Shown: piece by piece, positions 53,763 to 64,000 of the stretch
How the letters are laid out: every line of letters starts with the position of its first letter
How positions within the stretch are numbered: the stretch's first letter is position 1
The notes under the pieces: model-generated
The model's database searches: none
The model's input: only the letters and a program-made list of their open reading frames with translations
What the model was told of the DNA's origin: nothing
Assembly: GCA_023525975.1 (NCBI GenBank)
Contig: CM042039.1
Coordinates: forward strand, 15,096,501-15,160,500
Direction: 5' to 3'
Origin: Smallanthus sonchifolius
Taxonomy: Eukaryota; Streptophyta; Magnoliopsida; Asterales; Asteraceae
DNA: 64,000 nt
Position numbers and translations under genes: made by a program

Positions 53763-54437
53763 CCGATCTCATCCCTAATTATAGTTATGGAATGACGATG
53801 CATTATTACAATTTGGACTAGTATTTCGTGATAAATACACTAGCTCCTAATTTCGATGATAGTTTGGTGTATTTACCAATTAATACTCTACGACTATCTC
53901 GATCGTATCCTTTTGTGTTATCAATGAATATATTTTGAACCCATAACCTTTTGATTGTGGGACTCCCTTTTTACCACTAGACCTCAACCCCCACCCTAAT
54001 CGATGATTACTGATTACTCTGTTTTTTAATTATAAGTATACTTAGTTGCAGTTGTTTGTGATTTTAACCAGTTTATAATGTTTTTATTTTGGGTTATATT
54101 TAATAAGTATAATTTTTTTTGCATTAGATCTACATTTTTTTAAGTTGGTTTGAGATGTGTATCTCTTGAGCTCCTTAGCTAGCAAGTTAGATTGAAGCAA
54201 AATTACACGAACTTTTTAATCTTTTATTTAGTATTTAATCGTCTTTAACTATTTTTATTTTCTTTTTAATAAATTATTATAAGGTTATTATTATATTTAT
54301 ATTGTCATCACGAGTGACGAGACCTTGAATTTTGTCTCTATTTCTACTTTCACCGTTGGTTAATGGTTACTATGTACAAGTTTAATATTCGAAGTCATAT
54401 GTATATATAAAAATTAATAGGTTCACAAAATTTTAAA
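53763..54437. other. AT-rich flank, no recognisable gene
   Basis: Flank of C and of the next MULE. AT-rich, no long frame or repeat structure that I can define. AATTTTAAA at 54429-54437 is the left target copy of the MULE. Confidence 0.4.
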
Positions 54438-55278
54438 GAGTAAACTGGATTTTTCGTACATGAGGTTTGCTAGTTTTAACAGTTTCAGTACATCCTTAAC
54501 ACTTTGGGTCCTTAACATTTTATGATCACTCCTCCTGACTCCGTCCAAAGTCTTGTTAGTTCCCCTACGTGCCCCTCACGTAAAGAGTATTTTCTTCTTT
54601 TCTCCTATTTTTTGATTGAGTAAACTGCAGTTTTTTGTCCCAGTGGTTTGTTATGGTTTTCTATGATTAGAGGAGGGTATTACCTAGAGTTTTCACTTTG
54701 AAGGAAAGACCCAAAAAATCTAAATCATTGTCGGTGAGGGTGAGACCCGACGACTCTAGGTACGATGGCAAGGGGAAAAGCTTGGAAACACATTTACAGC
54801 TGTGAAAGAACGAAAATTGTGGGATTAACGCTTAAATTACGGGATTGAAACCAAAGCCGTGGTTTTCCAAATCGGGTTTCAATATGTTTGAAATAGTTAA
54901 TGATTTACAAATAAAACAGCGGATTCCTTATTCCCATGTAATCGTGAGTGGAAAGAAGTTACGCGACTTTGACTTTGGGAAGTCAAACTTACCTTGTTCT
55001 TGAGTTCCGGGTTTGAAGAAACAAAAGAGTGGACTAAAACTGTTAACCCTATCAAACCACACGGACTAAAACTGTAGTTTACTCAATGAAAAAGAGGAGA
55101 AAAGACGAAAATACCCCTCACTTGAGGGGCACGTGGGGGGAACTAACGGGACTTTGGACGGACGTCAATAGTTGGGATGGTAAGTGTTAAGAATTTAAGC
55201 GTCAGTGATCATAGTGTTAAGGGTGCAATGAAACTGTTAAGACTATCAAATCTCATCAACAAAAATTGCAATTTACTC
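54438..55278. mobile_element. Non-autonomous MULE with doubled terminal motif
   Basis: 841 bp with long terminal inverted repeats starting GAGTAAACTGGATTTTT and ending ATTTACTC; flanks AATTTTAAA (54429-54437) and TATTTTAAA (55279-55287) match at 8 of 9 positions. The terminal motif occurs twice on each side: GAGTAAACTG at 54438 and 54618, and its complement at 55084 and 55278. The inverted repeat runs through both copies (ACGTGCCCCTCA and CTTTTCTCCT are shared by both arms). The interior (about 54690-55010) may be captured sequence; on minus there is a splice-donor-like AAG/GTAAGT. No transposase. Confidence 0.75.
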
Positions 55279-55619
55279 TATTTTAAAATTTTGATTGATT
55301 CAAGTTTTGTGAAAATTAAAGAAATACCAGCTATCAAAATTGGGTTATAAAATAATTAATTGTATTATTTATTATTATTATTATTATAGAAATTAAGGTT
55401 AAGTTTTCTTTAAATTATTTAATTTTACATATTTAATGGTTGTTTTTCAAAAATCTTAAGATTATAAAACTAGAATAGGGTATTTATATAAACTATTTTA
55501 ATTTATCTGTTCTTTAATATCTTGAAACATGCAACGCTATTTTTCTTAATTTATCTATTATTTAATATCTTGAAACATGCAACACTATTTTTCTTATAAA
55601 AAATAATTCACCAGTCTGA

Positions 55620-55925
55620 CACAAGTGGAAACAAAGAGGTATAAGAAGAGACTGTCGAGACCAGGGGTAAGGGCAAAGCTATTGGTGAGACCAATAAGCA
55701 AATCTCTAAACCAAGATGTTATATTAGAGAATTGCCCAAGGTAGCTGAAGCAAATGAATGTTTTAAGGCATTCATTTCAGGTATCCTTGCAACATTTCTT
55801 GATTTCTTTTATATTTTAAAAGTTAGACACTTAAATATGCAAATTTTCTTTTGTAGCGATGAAAGGAAAGGAGGGAAACAAGAAGAAAAAAATGAATGAA
55901 ACTTAGAAGGGCATTTCACAATGAA
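55620..55925 (+). pseudogene. Possible captured or decayed host gene piece with intron
   Basis: About 160 bp of nearly open frame (GKGKAIGETNKQISKPRCYI, ELPKVAEANECFKAFIS) with one stop ends in a donor at 55781 (CAG/GTATCC). A T/A-rich 76-bp intron-like stretch and acceptor TTTTGTAG (ending 55856) lead to a Lys-rich second part (MKGKEGNKKKKMNE, stop). The intron length is typical of plants. I do not recognise the protein, and it could be chance. Confidence 0.3.
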
Positions 55926-57427
55926 GATCTGAAATATTCAAGTTTCAGGATGCATCATTGGATGATGCTATGATTATTTTGTTTGGAACAATTTAATTTT
56001 CGGTTTTATTTTTTTATTGCATGAACGGATGATTTTATTTAGAATAAAATTTAGACTTATTATGATTAATGTAATGTCAGCTTTGCATTGAAATTGAGAA
56101 TTCATAACATCTAAGACAAGAGATATTAAACATATGAGATAACTCATGTCAAGTTAAATAGATGAATATTAGATCGAATATAAAGGATACCAAGAATGAG
56201 TTTAATCATTTAAGATGATCGAAATTGTTTTATCATCAACTCATGCAAGAATCATCCTATGAGATAAGATGAGTTCTAAGATCGATAATAGTTGTCGTTG
56301 CTCTACGACAAAGTAATTAGACAAGGATCTTCTGAATCATGTCTAAACAAAAGCTCAAAAGAAAAAGAAATCATCTATCCTGGTTAACAAGTCTAAAATA
56401 CAAACACTAGCGTAAAGTAAATTATTCAAGATAAATAAACTACGCCATATTAGATATGGAGTAGGAAGAGTCCTACAAACAATTATGGAAGGATAGGAAG
56501 TTGTTCATAAGATGAAAAACTCCAATGCGAAAAGGATTTTTCGTATATTTCCTTAAAAGGTCATTGATGTTTTATGAATCTTAAGACCAAGATGAAATAA
56601 AACAGTCACTGACAAAGCATACATGGTTCCTGGACAATAAGCAAAAGTTTCTTAAGTTATGATATTTGAAATAGTCAGATGCATAACACATATAGACATA
56701 TGAAATCGTGTCCAGAAAGATAGCGATCTTCCAAGAGAAATGCATGGAGTAATCCTTGCAAGACATCTACCATTGATCATAAAAAGTCTGTAAAGGATAT
56801 CATTTCATGATGACTTAGACTCAAAATCCATATCTGAATATGTGAGACTTGTTCAAACTACAATATGAATATGATTAATAAAGGTAGAAATTGTTTTGGA
56901 AACAATACATAGATTATGCATACTGAAAACTTGGTAAACTACAAATAATTAACAACAAAGCAATTTCATTCCATGTTTCTCGACAAAGAAACCAATTACA
57001 AGCTTTAAATGAGTTGAGAAACGGATTAATTAAACATGTATCATGCATACAAGAATGTTTACATGGAGTACCAAATGGAAGTTTTCAATACATAAGGTAG
57101 CTTCAAGAATAGTATGAAAGACTAATTAGAAATATGTCTAATTAAATGAATCTTCAATTGATAAGATCAGTTCGCGACATGATTCTATGTGACCTTTGCG
57201 AAGGTTAGTGGGAGCAAGTATCTATACCAAGGATAACGTGTGAGCATATTATCATGTTGTTCAGGAGTGTATAAAGATACACCGAATACCACAAGACAAG
57301 ATGGGAATATCATTAAATCAAGAGTATATAGAGATATATTGCTAGTTTTACAAGTTTAACAAATCACTGAAAGATAAAGTATCTTAAATGGTGGATTTCA
57401 AATCTATTAGATTGTGACCATATATGG
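55926..57427. other. AT-rich, heavily decayed sequence
   Basis: No usable frame. Parts near 57185-57330 faintly recall a decayed copia reverse-transcriptase region, but I cannot support it. ATATATGG at 57420-57427 is the left hAT target copy. Confidence 0.4.
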
Positions 57428-59129
57428 TAGGGGTCTTCATGGTTCGGTTTAAAACCATGAAACCGTCCAAACCAGTCATCGGTTTGGTTTCGTGGCAGGT
57501 TTTTCTTTTAATTTTTAGGTCGGTCGGTTTTAAAATTTTCAAACTGTAGCGAACGGTTTAGTTTACGATTGATACCCAAAAATGATCGTATAAAACCGGG
57601 TCGGACCGTAAGAAAATATTAGGCTATTTCAAATTTTTAAGACCGGTTGTATTTAATATTTGGCTATTTCAAATCTTTTAGATATTTAACACTAGGTTAG
57701 AAAACCCGTGTACTACACGGGTTGAACAATAAATACGATAAAATTCATAAAATTGTATATATTTCTCATGACTGAAAATCTGAAATTATGTATAATTATC
57801 GATTTAAAATAATAAATCAGTAATATTGAAAATAAAAAAAAATTAAAATTCATAAATTTTCATAATTTGAAAGTTAAGATTTTAATCTTCCCATAATATT
57901 AAAAAAAATTAATTGTATTCAACGAAAGTTAATTATTTGAATTGATATTACCATAATTTCTGTTGACTAAGTTTGAGCGGGAAAAACTTTAGTTAACCTT
58001 ATAAAAAGATGACATGTGGCAACATGAGGTAATGATTTATTATATAATGGATAGGTTAGAAACCTTGTATATTATATAAGGTGAATAAATACAGTGTTAT
58101 ATATACTTAGTAATAAAGATCTAATATTACATATTACATAATTTTTTAATACAAATTTTAGAAACGTTATATAGTTATTTTTTAAAATGTTTTATAAAAA
58201 AAATGAAAAAATGTTCAAATTATAAAAATGTTTTATGAACAAAGTTATTTTTTTAATTAAAAAATGTTTTATAAAAATAGTTATAAAATCATTATTATTT
58301 AATAGGTGAGAGATACAGGAAACGAAAATTATAATTTTTTTATAGAAACATGTATCATTAAATAGGAGAGAGATGCGGGAAATTTCTTTTGAGGATGAAC
58401 ATGGTAATGACACCCCAAAACCTTTATTTATTAGTATCATTATTCTAATAAACGATTCCAAAAAATGGCACGTGACATTATCATGTTTTTTCTCACTAAA
58501 ATTTTATAATTTTCCCTATTTTAATTAAACTTGAATTTTGAAATCTAATTATGTTAATTTTTCTTTTTCAGAAAAAAAAATTTGAATTATAATTATTACT
58601 TTAAGGAAACAAAGAATTATATTTAATATACTTTATTTTTTTTTATTAAACAATTCCATGTAATACATGGGTATATAACCAATTGTATAGATATAGATTG
58701 GCCTATTTCAAGAATATATTCGACATAACATATTTAAGATGGTTCATTTCTGTTAGATTTTTGGGTTTATCATTCACTGCCAATATACCTTAATTATCAT
58801 TAAATATTAGTTTATAGGTGTAAGTTATTTACCATCATGGTCCATAGCAGATGCAATGCAAGTGAATATGACAGATTAGATGCAAGGTAATATACCATTT
58901 TAACAAAATCAAATCATTACAAGTATTTACAGATTTAAAACCATTAATCCAACTAGTAGGAACACAAACCGTGAAATCAAATCGGAACCAAAACGTTAGT
59001 AACGGTTCGATTTTGTTTGGTTTTAATTTTCAACGGTTTGGTTTCGGTTTTCGATTATCAAAAACCGACTAACGACTTGGTTCACAGTTTAACCTAAAAA
59101 CCTTCAAAACCAGACCACAAACACCCCTG
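57428..59129. mobile_element. Non-autonomous hAT element with nested smaller element
   Basis: 1702 bp bounded by a perfect 8-bp duplication ATATATGG (57420-57427 and 59130-59137), the hallmark of hAT. The ends are imperfect inverted repeats: TAGGGGTCTTCATGGTTCGG on the left and, inverted, CAGGGGTGTTTGTGGTCTGG on the right. Subterminal regions repeat GGTTTGGTTT/CGGTTT-type words, as is usual in hAT. There is no transposase. The middle holds other repeats (57684-58700). Confidence 0.87.
57684..58700. repeat. Nested AT-rich repeats with CCCGTGTA-N-TACACGGG motif
   Basis: Two similar starts, AGGTTAGAAAACCCGTGTAC (57693) and AGGTTAGAAACCTTGTATAT (58049), each followed by a complementary stretch, and a mirrored ATGTAATACATGGGTATATAACC near 58655. 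This suggests one or two small elements inserted inside the hAT. The class is uncertain (Helitron-like or MITE). Confidence 0.4.
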
Positions 59130-60061
59130 ATATATGGGATATATGAGAACAAGATTCTAACATAAGAATATTAACACAATCTACTGACATAAGAAAGGTT
59201 ATCTAAAAGCTTTGTTGGACAAAATGTCAGAGAAAAACTAGTGGTATTATCTCTAGCCCAATGTTATATTGGAACAAGATGAAAAATGAAAGAGTTCATT
59301 AGAAATCTAAGAGTAAATTATATTAGTTTTTCATATGATGATATTTAATTATAGGAAATGCATAAAAAGCATTGTTTGGTGGACACCATAAGGAGTTATG
59401 GTGCGTATTTTGACATCAAGAAAGGTTATGATACCATGGTGGTCAAAACTACAAACCTTAATATTAAGATAGAACACCAAAAGGGGATCACTGAGAATGA
59501 TCTATGCATCAGGGGTTTACCAAGGTTACAAAGGAAAGAGTTCCAAAGGTAACAACATTGCAACATGAGATGTGGCAATAGGAAAATATTAAAAGGCATC
59601 ATTCTGAAAGAGTTTAGATAGATTCTAAGTGCTGGAAAGAGTTTTAAAGAGTTTCCATAAAAGTTTCATTAACGGAATCATGAAACTTAGAGACATAATA
59701 AATAATGAAGATTGGATCTTAGTTTGATGTACCCACTTAACCAAATCAAAGCCTTATGTGTTAAGGCACATGCTTAATCTAGATAATCAAACGAGAGAGT
59801 AGATCCATTAGTATTTGGATGTTTTCCTTGAACGGTAACAGTTACATTCGTATGAATTGTATATTAATGGTTAAAATCATGCTCATCATGTTACTGAGTT
59901 TGAGCTTTTTATACATTTAAGATCCATGAATAATGGTTATTCTAAATTTTCGTAGTCGATTGGTTTTATGGGAATAAAATCAAGTCAAGACTATTATGAA
60001 TCAGTTGGTTTGTTTATTTAATATGAATGTCCAAAGAGTTGGAGACCAAATTCGCATATAT
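59130..60061. other. Unclassified sequence between hAT and LTR remnants
   Basis: AT-rich, with one 64-codon frame (59358-59552) showing no recognisable motif. No repeat boundaries identified. Confidence 0.4.
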
Positions 60062-61980
60062 TGTAATACCCCATATATTTTTATGGATCATAGTGTAATA
60101 CCCCATATATTTTTATGACGCTCGACGTCGTAACCATAAACGAGTAAAATGACTACTCGAAATTTGAGATTTAGACGAGCTTTTAGTGTAATAAGAGACC
60201 CTTCAGTAATAATAATAATAATAATATAATATAATAATAAAATATTATTATTTTTGAAACTTGCTCCGTTTTTAACGAAACTTAGGTCGACTTGTAGAGA
60301 AAAATAAGCTCGTTCCAATGGCGTATTCATATATTTATAAACGTTATATTTTAAAAATTATAAGAGAAAATTGAGTTAAGCAATTAATTAAAATAATAAA
60401 TAAAATATAACTTAACAATGTGTTTGACGTCACATGGACGTATTCCATTTCCCCCACATCGACCGAATGTAGAAAGTGAGCTTATAATTTTTTTGGGAAC
60501 GCTCTGTTATAAAAAGAATCCTAAGTTAATATTTATTTTAGAGCATGAGTAGGGAGACTTTATATCAAATTGTTGTAGATAGTTTTCAGGTATATTCTCG
60601 TTTAAGTTTATTCCTAGTTAATTATTAGCTATTTTTATTAATATTAGGCTTTAGGATTATTATTAGGTTAGATATTGGGTAGCCTAGCTTTAGTTAGACA
60701 TGGACTGATCATCCATGCTTAACTAAGGCAGCGTTAGCCAATATCAACCAGTATAATAATAGACCTTAGGTCTATTATTAGGGTGGGTATTGGGTCACCT
60801 AGCCTTAGCTAGGCATGGAATTGATCACCCATGATTAACCATAGCAGCGCCAGCCAATATCAACCAAAATAATAACTAGTTAGATTTACCCTAACCTAAC
60901 ATAGAGTTACTATATCAGGACTCAGAAATCTTCGAGATAAGAGATGAAGCACTTATGAGATCAAATTTAAGGTGAATACATTTAATTCCCCACTTTTAAA
61001 ACATGTTGAAATATTTTGGGGTTATCATACAGTCATGTCGTGAATATGTTTAATGTTTTTAAACAGTTATCACAGTTTTAAATTACTTTAAGCAGACTGA
61101 TAAATAAAAGAAAAGCCTCATGTGCTATGTAAGAAAAAAAATTAGACGGGGTTACCCGCAGCAAACGTAAAACTAGGACGTAACTCTCAGTAGTCGACAT
61201 ACTAGAGAATGATGCTAGTGTATACATTGGTTATCCTTCAGGTATTCGGTAGGAAACAGAAAACGGGAGTTACCCGCAGCAGACGTAACTCTCAGTAGTC
61301 AACCTATCGGGACAAGGACGCCAAGTGTATACATAATAAATATAAAAGTGCAATAATGAGGCCAGTTAATTTTGATTAAATAGATTTAACTGTTTCATGT
61401 GGCAAAATCTTTTGTGTCTTAAAATGTTATTCACCAACTTTCGTTGACGTATATTTTCAAAATGTTTTCCAGGTAGTTATGAATAGCCTTGATAATAAGG
61501 TAGTGGTTTAGGAAGGATATACCCTAGACTCCAAAATACATTTATCAGTTTTGAACCAGATGGTGGTTACTACAGTACATAGAGCATGGCTCCCGTGGCT
61601 CGGGGATATTATTAAACAGTATTGTAATCCGAAGTATAAAACTTCGAATTTTTAGAATAATGATTGTAAATTATGAGGGGTGTTTAATTCCCCATGTTTT
61701 ATGAAAATGGTAGTTACTCGACTACAAAAGTCGAAAATTTTCATAAAACTCAGAACCATGTAATTTTCGCTGTGCATATAAAATGATTATTCAAAACAAG
61801 TACCAATCTGAGTCGCACATTTCTCATGTAGATTTGAAAAATGATATTTTCATTGTATCCTCAGACATGAGATGCATACTAGAACTTGATTATACGAAAG
61901 ATTGTTGTTTGACATAATCTAACGTTGTTCTTTGACCAGGAAGTAATAAGGAATATAGTTGGGAGTATATCAGAAATTTA
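60062..61980 (+). mobile_element. LTR remnant, chromovirus-type, plus orientation
   Basis: It begins with TGTAATACCCCATATATTT, repeated 31 bp further at 60093. LTR-type landmarks include a C-rich to start-site region (60430-60600) and TTCACCAACTTTCGTTGACG (61430-61450), comparable to CTCACCAACTTTATGTTGACC in X1 (2400-2420). The right end is not definable. Two similar 90-bp units at 60655-60870 (TAGGTTAG...GGGTAGCCTAGC... and TATTAGGGTGGGTATTGGGTC...) and two ACCCGCAGCA(A/G)ACGTAA blocks (61156 and 61273) are internal repeats. Confidence 0.5.
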
Positions 61981-63527
61981 GTGATAGTTCTAATAGTTTA
62001 ATTTAAGCAAAATCCATCTCGTCGCAATTAATATTTATCTCCACTCAAGACCATACGGTCCTTATAAAATAGTTTTATAAATTATCATCATATAGATAAC
62101 CCCTGATATCATATGATATCCCAAAGGGTTCACCACCCCAAACTCAACCCGCCATCATAACTCAGTAGGTCTCTCCGACATGGATCGAGGTTACTACTCT
62201 GATAAATCAAAACTTACCACACATATTAACCATGCACTGGTTATCTCAACCAACCTCTAGACACCGACTTAACCAACCCTAACCAAGACCCTCACAAGCC
62301 AACTGACACAACAATTCTAAGCATAATGTCCTCATCCTGACACAACAGTTAGTCTAACTCTACACACCACATTGATATCATTTACACATCACAATTTATA
62401 TCATCTAACGCACAATAAATATAACTCAACACTTGTATGGAACTTAACACATATATATCCACACAAACACATACCCCATCACTACACCCTCGTCAGGGCA
62501 TTCGACACACCTCAAGCTCATTATTAACATGCTAAATATTTTCACCTTTGGTGACTTCCCGAAGGACTTCGTCCTTCACAATCCCGTTTGTCGTGTCATA
62601 AAGACAACGATGCGAACACAACACAAATATAAAACACATAACATCACGCTTCATTTACATGACTCATTAGCTATACATGCACTCCGCGCATAACACTAGG
62701 ATAATGTATCCTACACGTATTCATAAACATTTAGCTTATATCCCGACTCATCCCTTCTAACACATAACAATATACACCATTATTATAGCAGTACACGTAT
62801 AATTATTATATCTCGTTACCTAAGCACATACCATGTACGTGCACACCCTGTAACACCTCCTAGTCGTACTCGCACGACATGTAAACTCGTCCCCTGACTC
62901 ACCCCTATTTGGTCACTATATGACCCACGACCATATACCACATTTAACCCACACATCCTATTGACAACACACAGTCCCTTAGCCCCATATTTGAATACTT
63001 ATATTCATAAACTTATCGGATTAAACCCCAAAGCTCGTTACACATTTGATGTATTAAAACACGTCTTGAAAGTATGTACGATAGCCCCAAAACATCAAAA
63101 ACATTAAAGGGGTGGGGGGGTTTTAAAAACTCACCGGTATGAAGATCCAACTCTCTGTACCGCAACGACCACCTAACACGAAACTCGAACCTTGGTTTGA
63201 TATGTACCTTCCCCCTCGAAACCGTCGTGCGATCACTTCTTCTTGTCGCCTTTCTCCTTTCTCACGGGTTCCCTGTCATCACGAGTTCTCCCTAGGACGA
63301 ATGGATCCTCGGTTTACTCCTAAACTTGTTTTTAAATGATTAAGTTTTCCACCCAGGTCCCTGTTTTCCCCTTTTGTACGTTCTGATCCCAAACTGTGTA
63401 TTAAACGGCTAACCAGTTCATTTACAGGAATTAACCGCACCTTTAGTGGCAATCCATTCCTCTTGCAATACTTTTAATAAGGATTCGGGTCACCGCTACC
63501 CGTTTCATTAATTTTACGGATGTTACA
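61981..63527 (-). mobile_element. LTR remnant, chromovirus-type, minus orientation
   Basis: Ends ACGGATGTTACA at 63527, which on the minus strand starts TGTAACATCCG, like X3 (TGTAACATCCC). The AAAACTCACCGGTATGAAG block at 63126-63144 matches the AAACTCACCTCGACAGTATGAA landmark of the T LTR, which supports minus orientation. The inner boundary is not visible and no duplication was found, so it may be truncated or part of a compound insertion with 60062-61980. Confidence 0.45.
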
Positions 63528-63830
63528 GTGAGTCTGTTGACTTGTATGCCCGACTAACGACATTTGACAACACGAACGTCAAGATAAGATCCAAAGAGTT
63601 ACAGCGCGAACAACAATGTATTAAAATATTGTTTAAAGAGTTAACCGAACCTTACACGAATAAATTACATGGCAAGATGATTATATATGAAATAGTCATC
63701 TAGATTATTCGAGAAAATCAGTGGCTACAAAGAAGGTTGTAATTCAGAATGACAAATGACTAAATTAACTGATCTCGTAATTTGGATTTATGGAATAACT
63801 ACGTTATATGTATATATGATATATATATAT
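63528..63830. other. Unclassified sequence
   Basis: No long frame. A short stretch near 63600-63660 could be decayed coding sequence, but nothing is recognisable. Confidence 0.35.
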
Positions 63831-64000
63831 AGGGGAAGGTTCCACTAAAAAATGGTTTTTCGCTAAGAAATGCTAAGAAGTGGGTCAAACGAACTCCGAT
63901 TAAGCTCATTCTAACAGCGTTGGAACCTTCTTATCGAACCCTAACCCGCCCCCAAAAACCTAAATCCTCCTCCACCCGCACCCCCTCCAACCCCACCCTG
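63831..64000 (+). mobile_element. Possible start of a repeat cut by window edge
   Basis: TATATAGGGGAAGGTTCCACT followed by TCGCTAAGAAATGCTAAGAA resembles widespread plant repeats beginning TATAGGGGAAGGTTC, which I associate with Helitron- or MITE-like sequences. Only the first 170 bp are present. Confidence 0.35.

Noticed and set aside
57185..57330. Copia reverse-transcriptase remnant
   Set aside because: A few words recall RT, but there is no consistent frame or catalytic motif.

Overview
This 64 kb window looks like repeat-rich intergenic DNA from a flowering plant. I see no intact host gene, rRNA, convincing tRNA or CRISPR array. The plant assignment rests on plant-type Ty1/copia and Ty3/gypsy (chromovirus, Athila-like) LTR retrotransposons, MULE and hAT DNA transposons, and a pentatricopeptide-repeat (PPR) gene fragment. 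The long-LTR chromoviruses and the copia elements with extra 3' ORFs resemble those I know from Asteraceae; that family-level guess is inference only.

Left third (1-22547). A copia element ("A", minus strand) starts with its 5' LTR at 21869-22547 and runs leftward out of the window. It has been hit three times: by "B" (16884-20983), a gag-only LTR element with 5-bp duplications; by "T" (3276-14566), a Tekay/Del-type chromovirus with near-identical 2.74-kb LTRs; and by an LTR ("X1", 1-2751) whose other end lies outside the window.

Middle (22548-25863). An inverted-repeat hairpin (22809-23090), a complete Pack-MULE-like element carrying a PPR fragment (23452-24832, perfect 9-bp duplication), and a decayed hAT transposase (25018-25390).

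Centre-right (25864-53762). One old SIRE/Maximus-like copia element ("C", plus strand) is spread over 27.9 kb because four insertions lie in it: solo LTR "X2" (28382-31294), "E" (31751-38227; Athila-like ends, one unknown ORF, no polymerase), "D" (39823-45783; apparently identical LTRs, no gag or pol, two unknown ORFs) and solo LTR "X3" (48012-50098). About 10.4 kb belongs to C: gag, protease, integrase, reverse transcriptase, RNase H, then two 3' accessory ORFs homologous to the two ORFs of D.

Right end (53763-64000). A MULE with doubled termini (54438-55278), an intron-bearing gene relic, a non-autonomous hAT (57428-59129, perfect 8-bp duplication), two chromovirus-type LTR remnants and AT-rich sequence.

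The main unexplained pattern is that seven otherwise different LTR families here carry arrays of short palindromes, each with its own core sequence, inside their LTRs and in C and D also in the untranslated leader. Two different LTR families (T and X3) share the same core, TCGAAACT-N-AGTTTCGA. The second notable observation is D, a recently inserted element coding only for accessory proteins and sitting inside a relative of its likely helper. All divergence figures are counts by eye.
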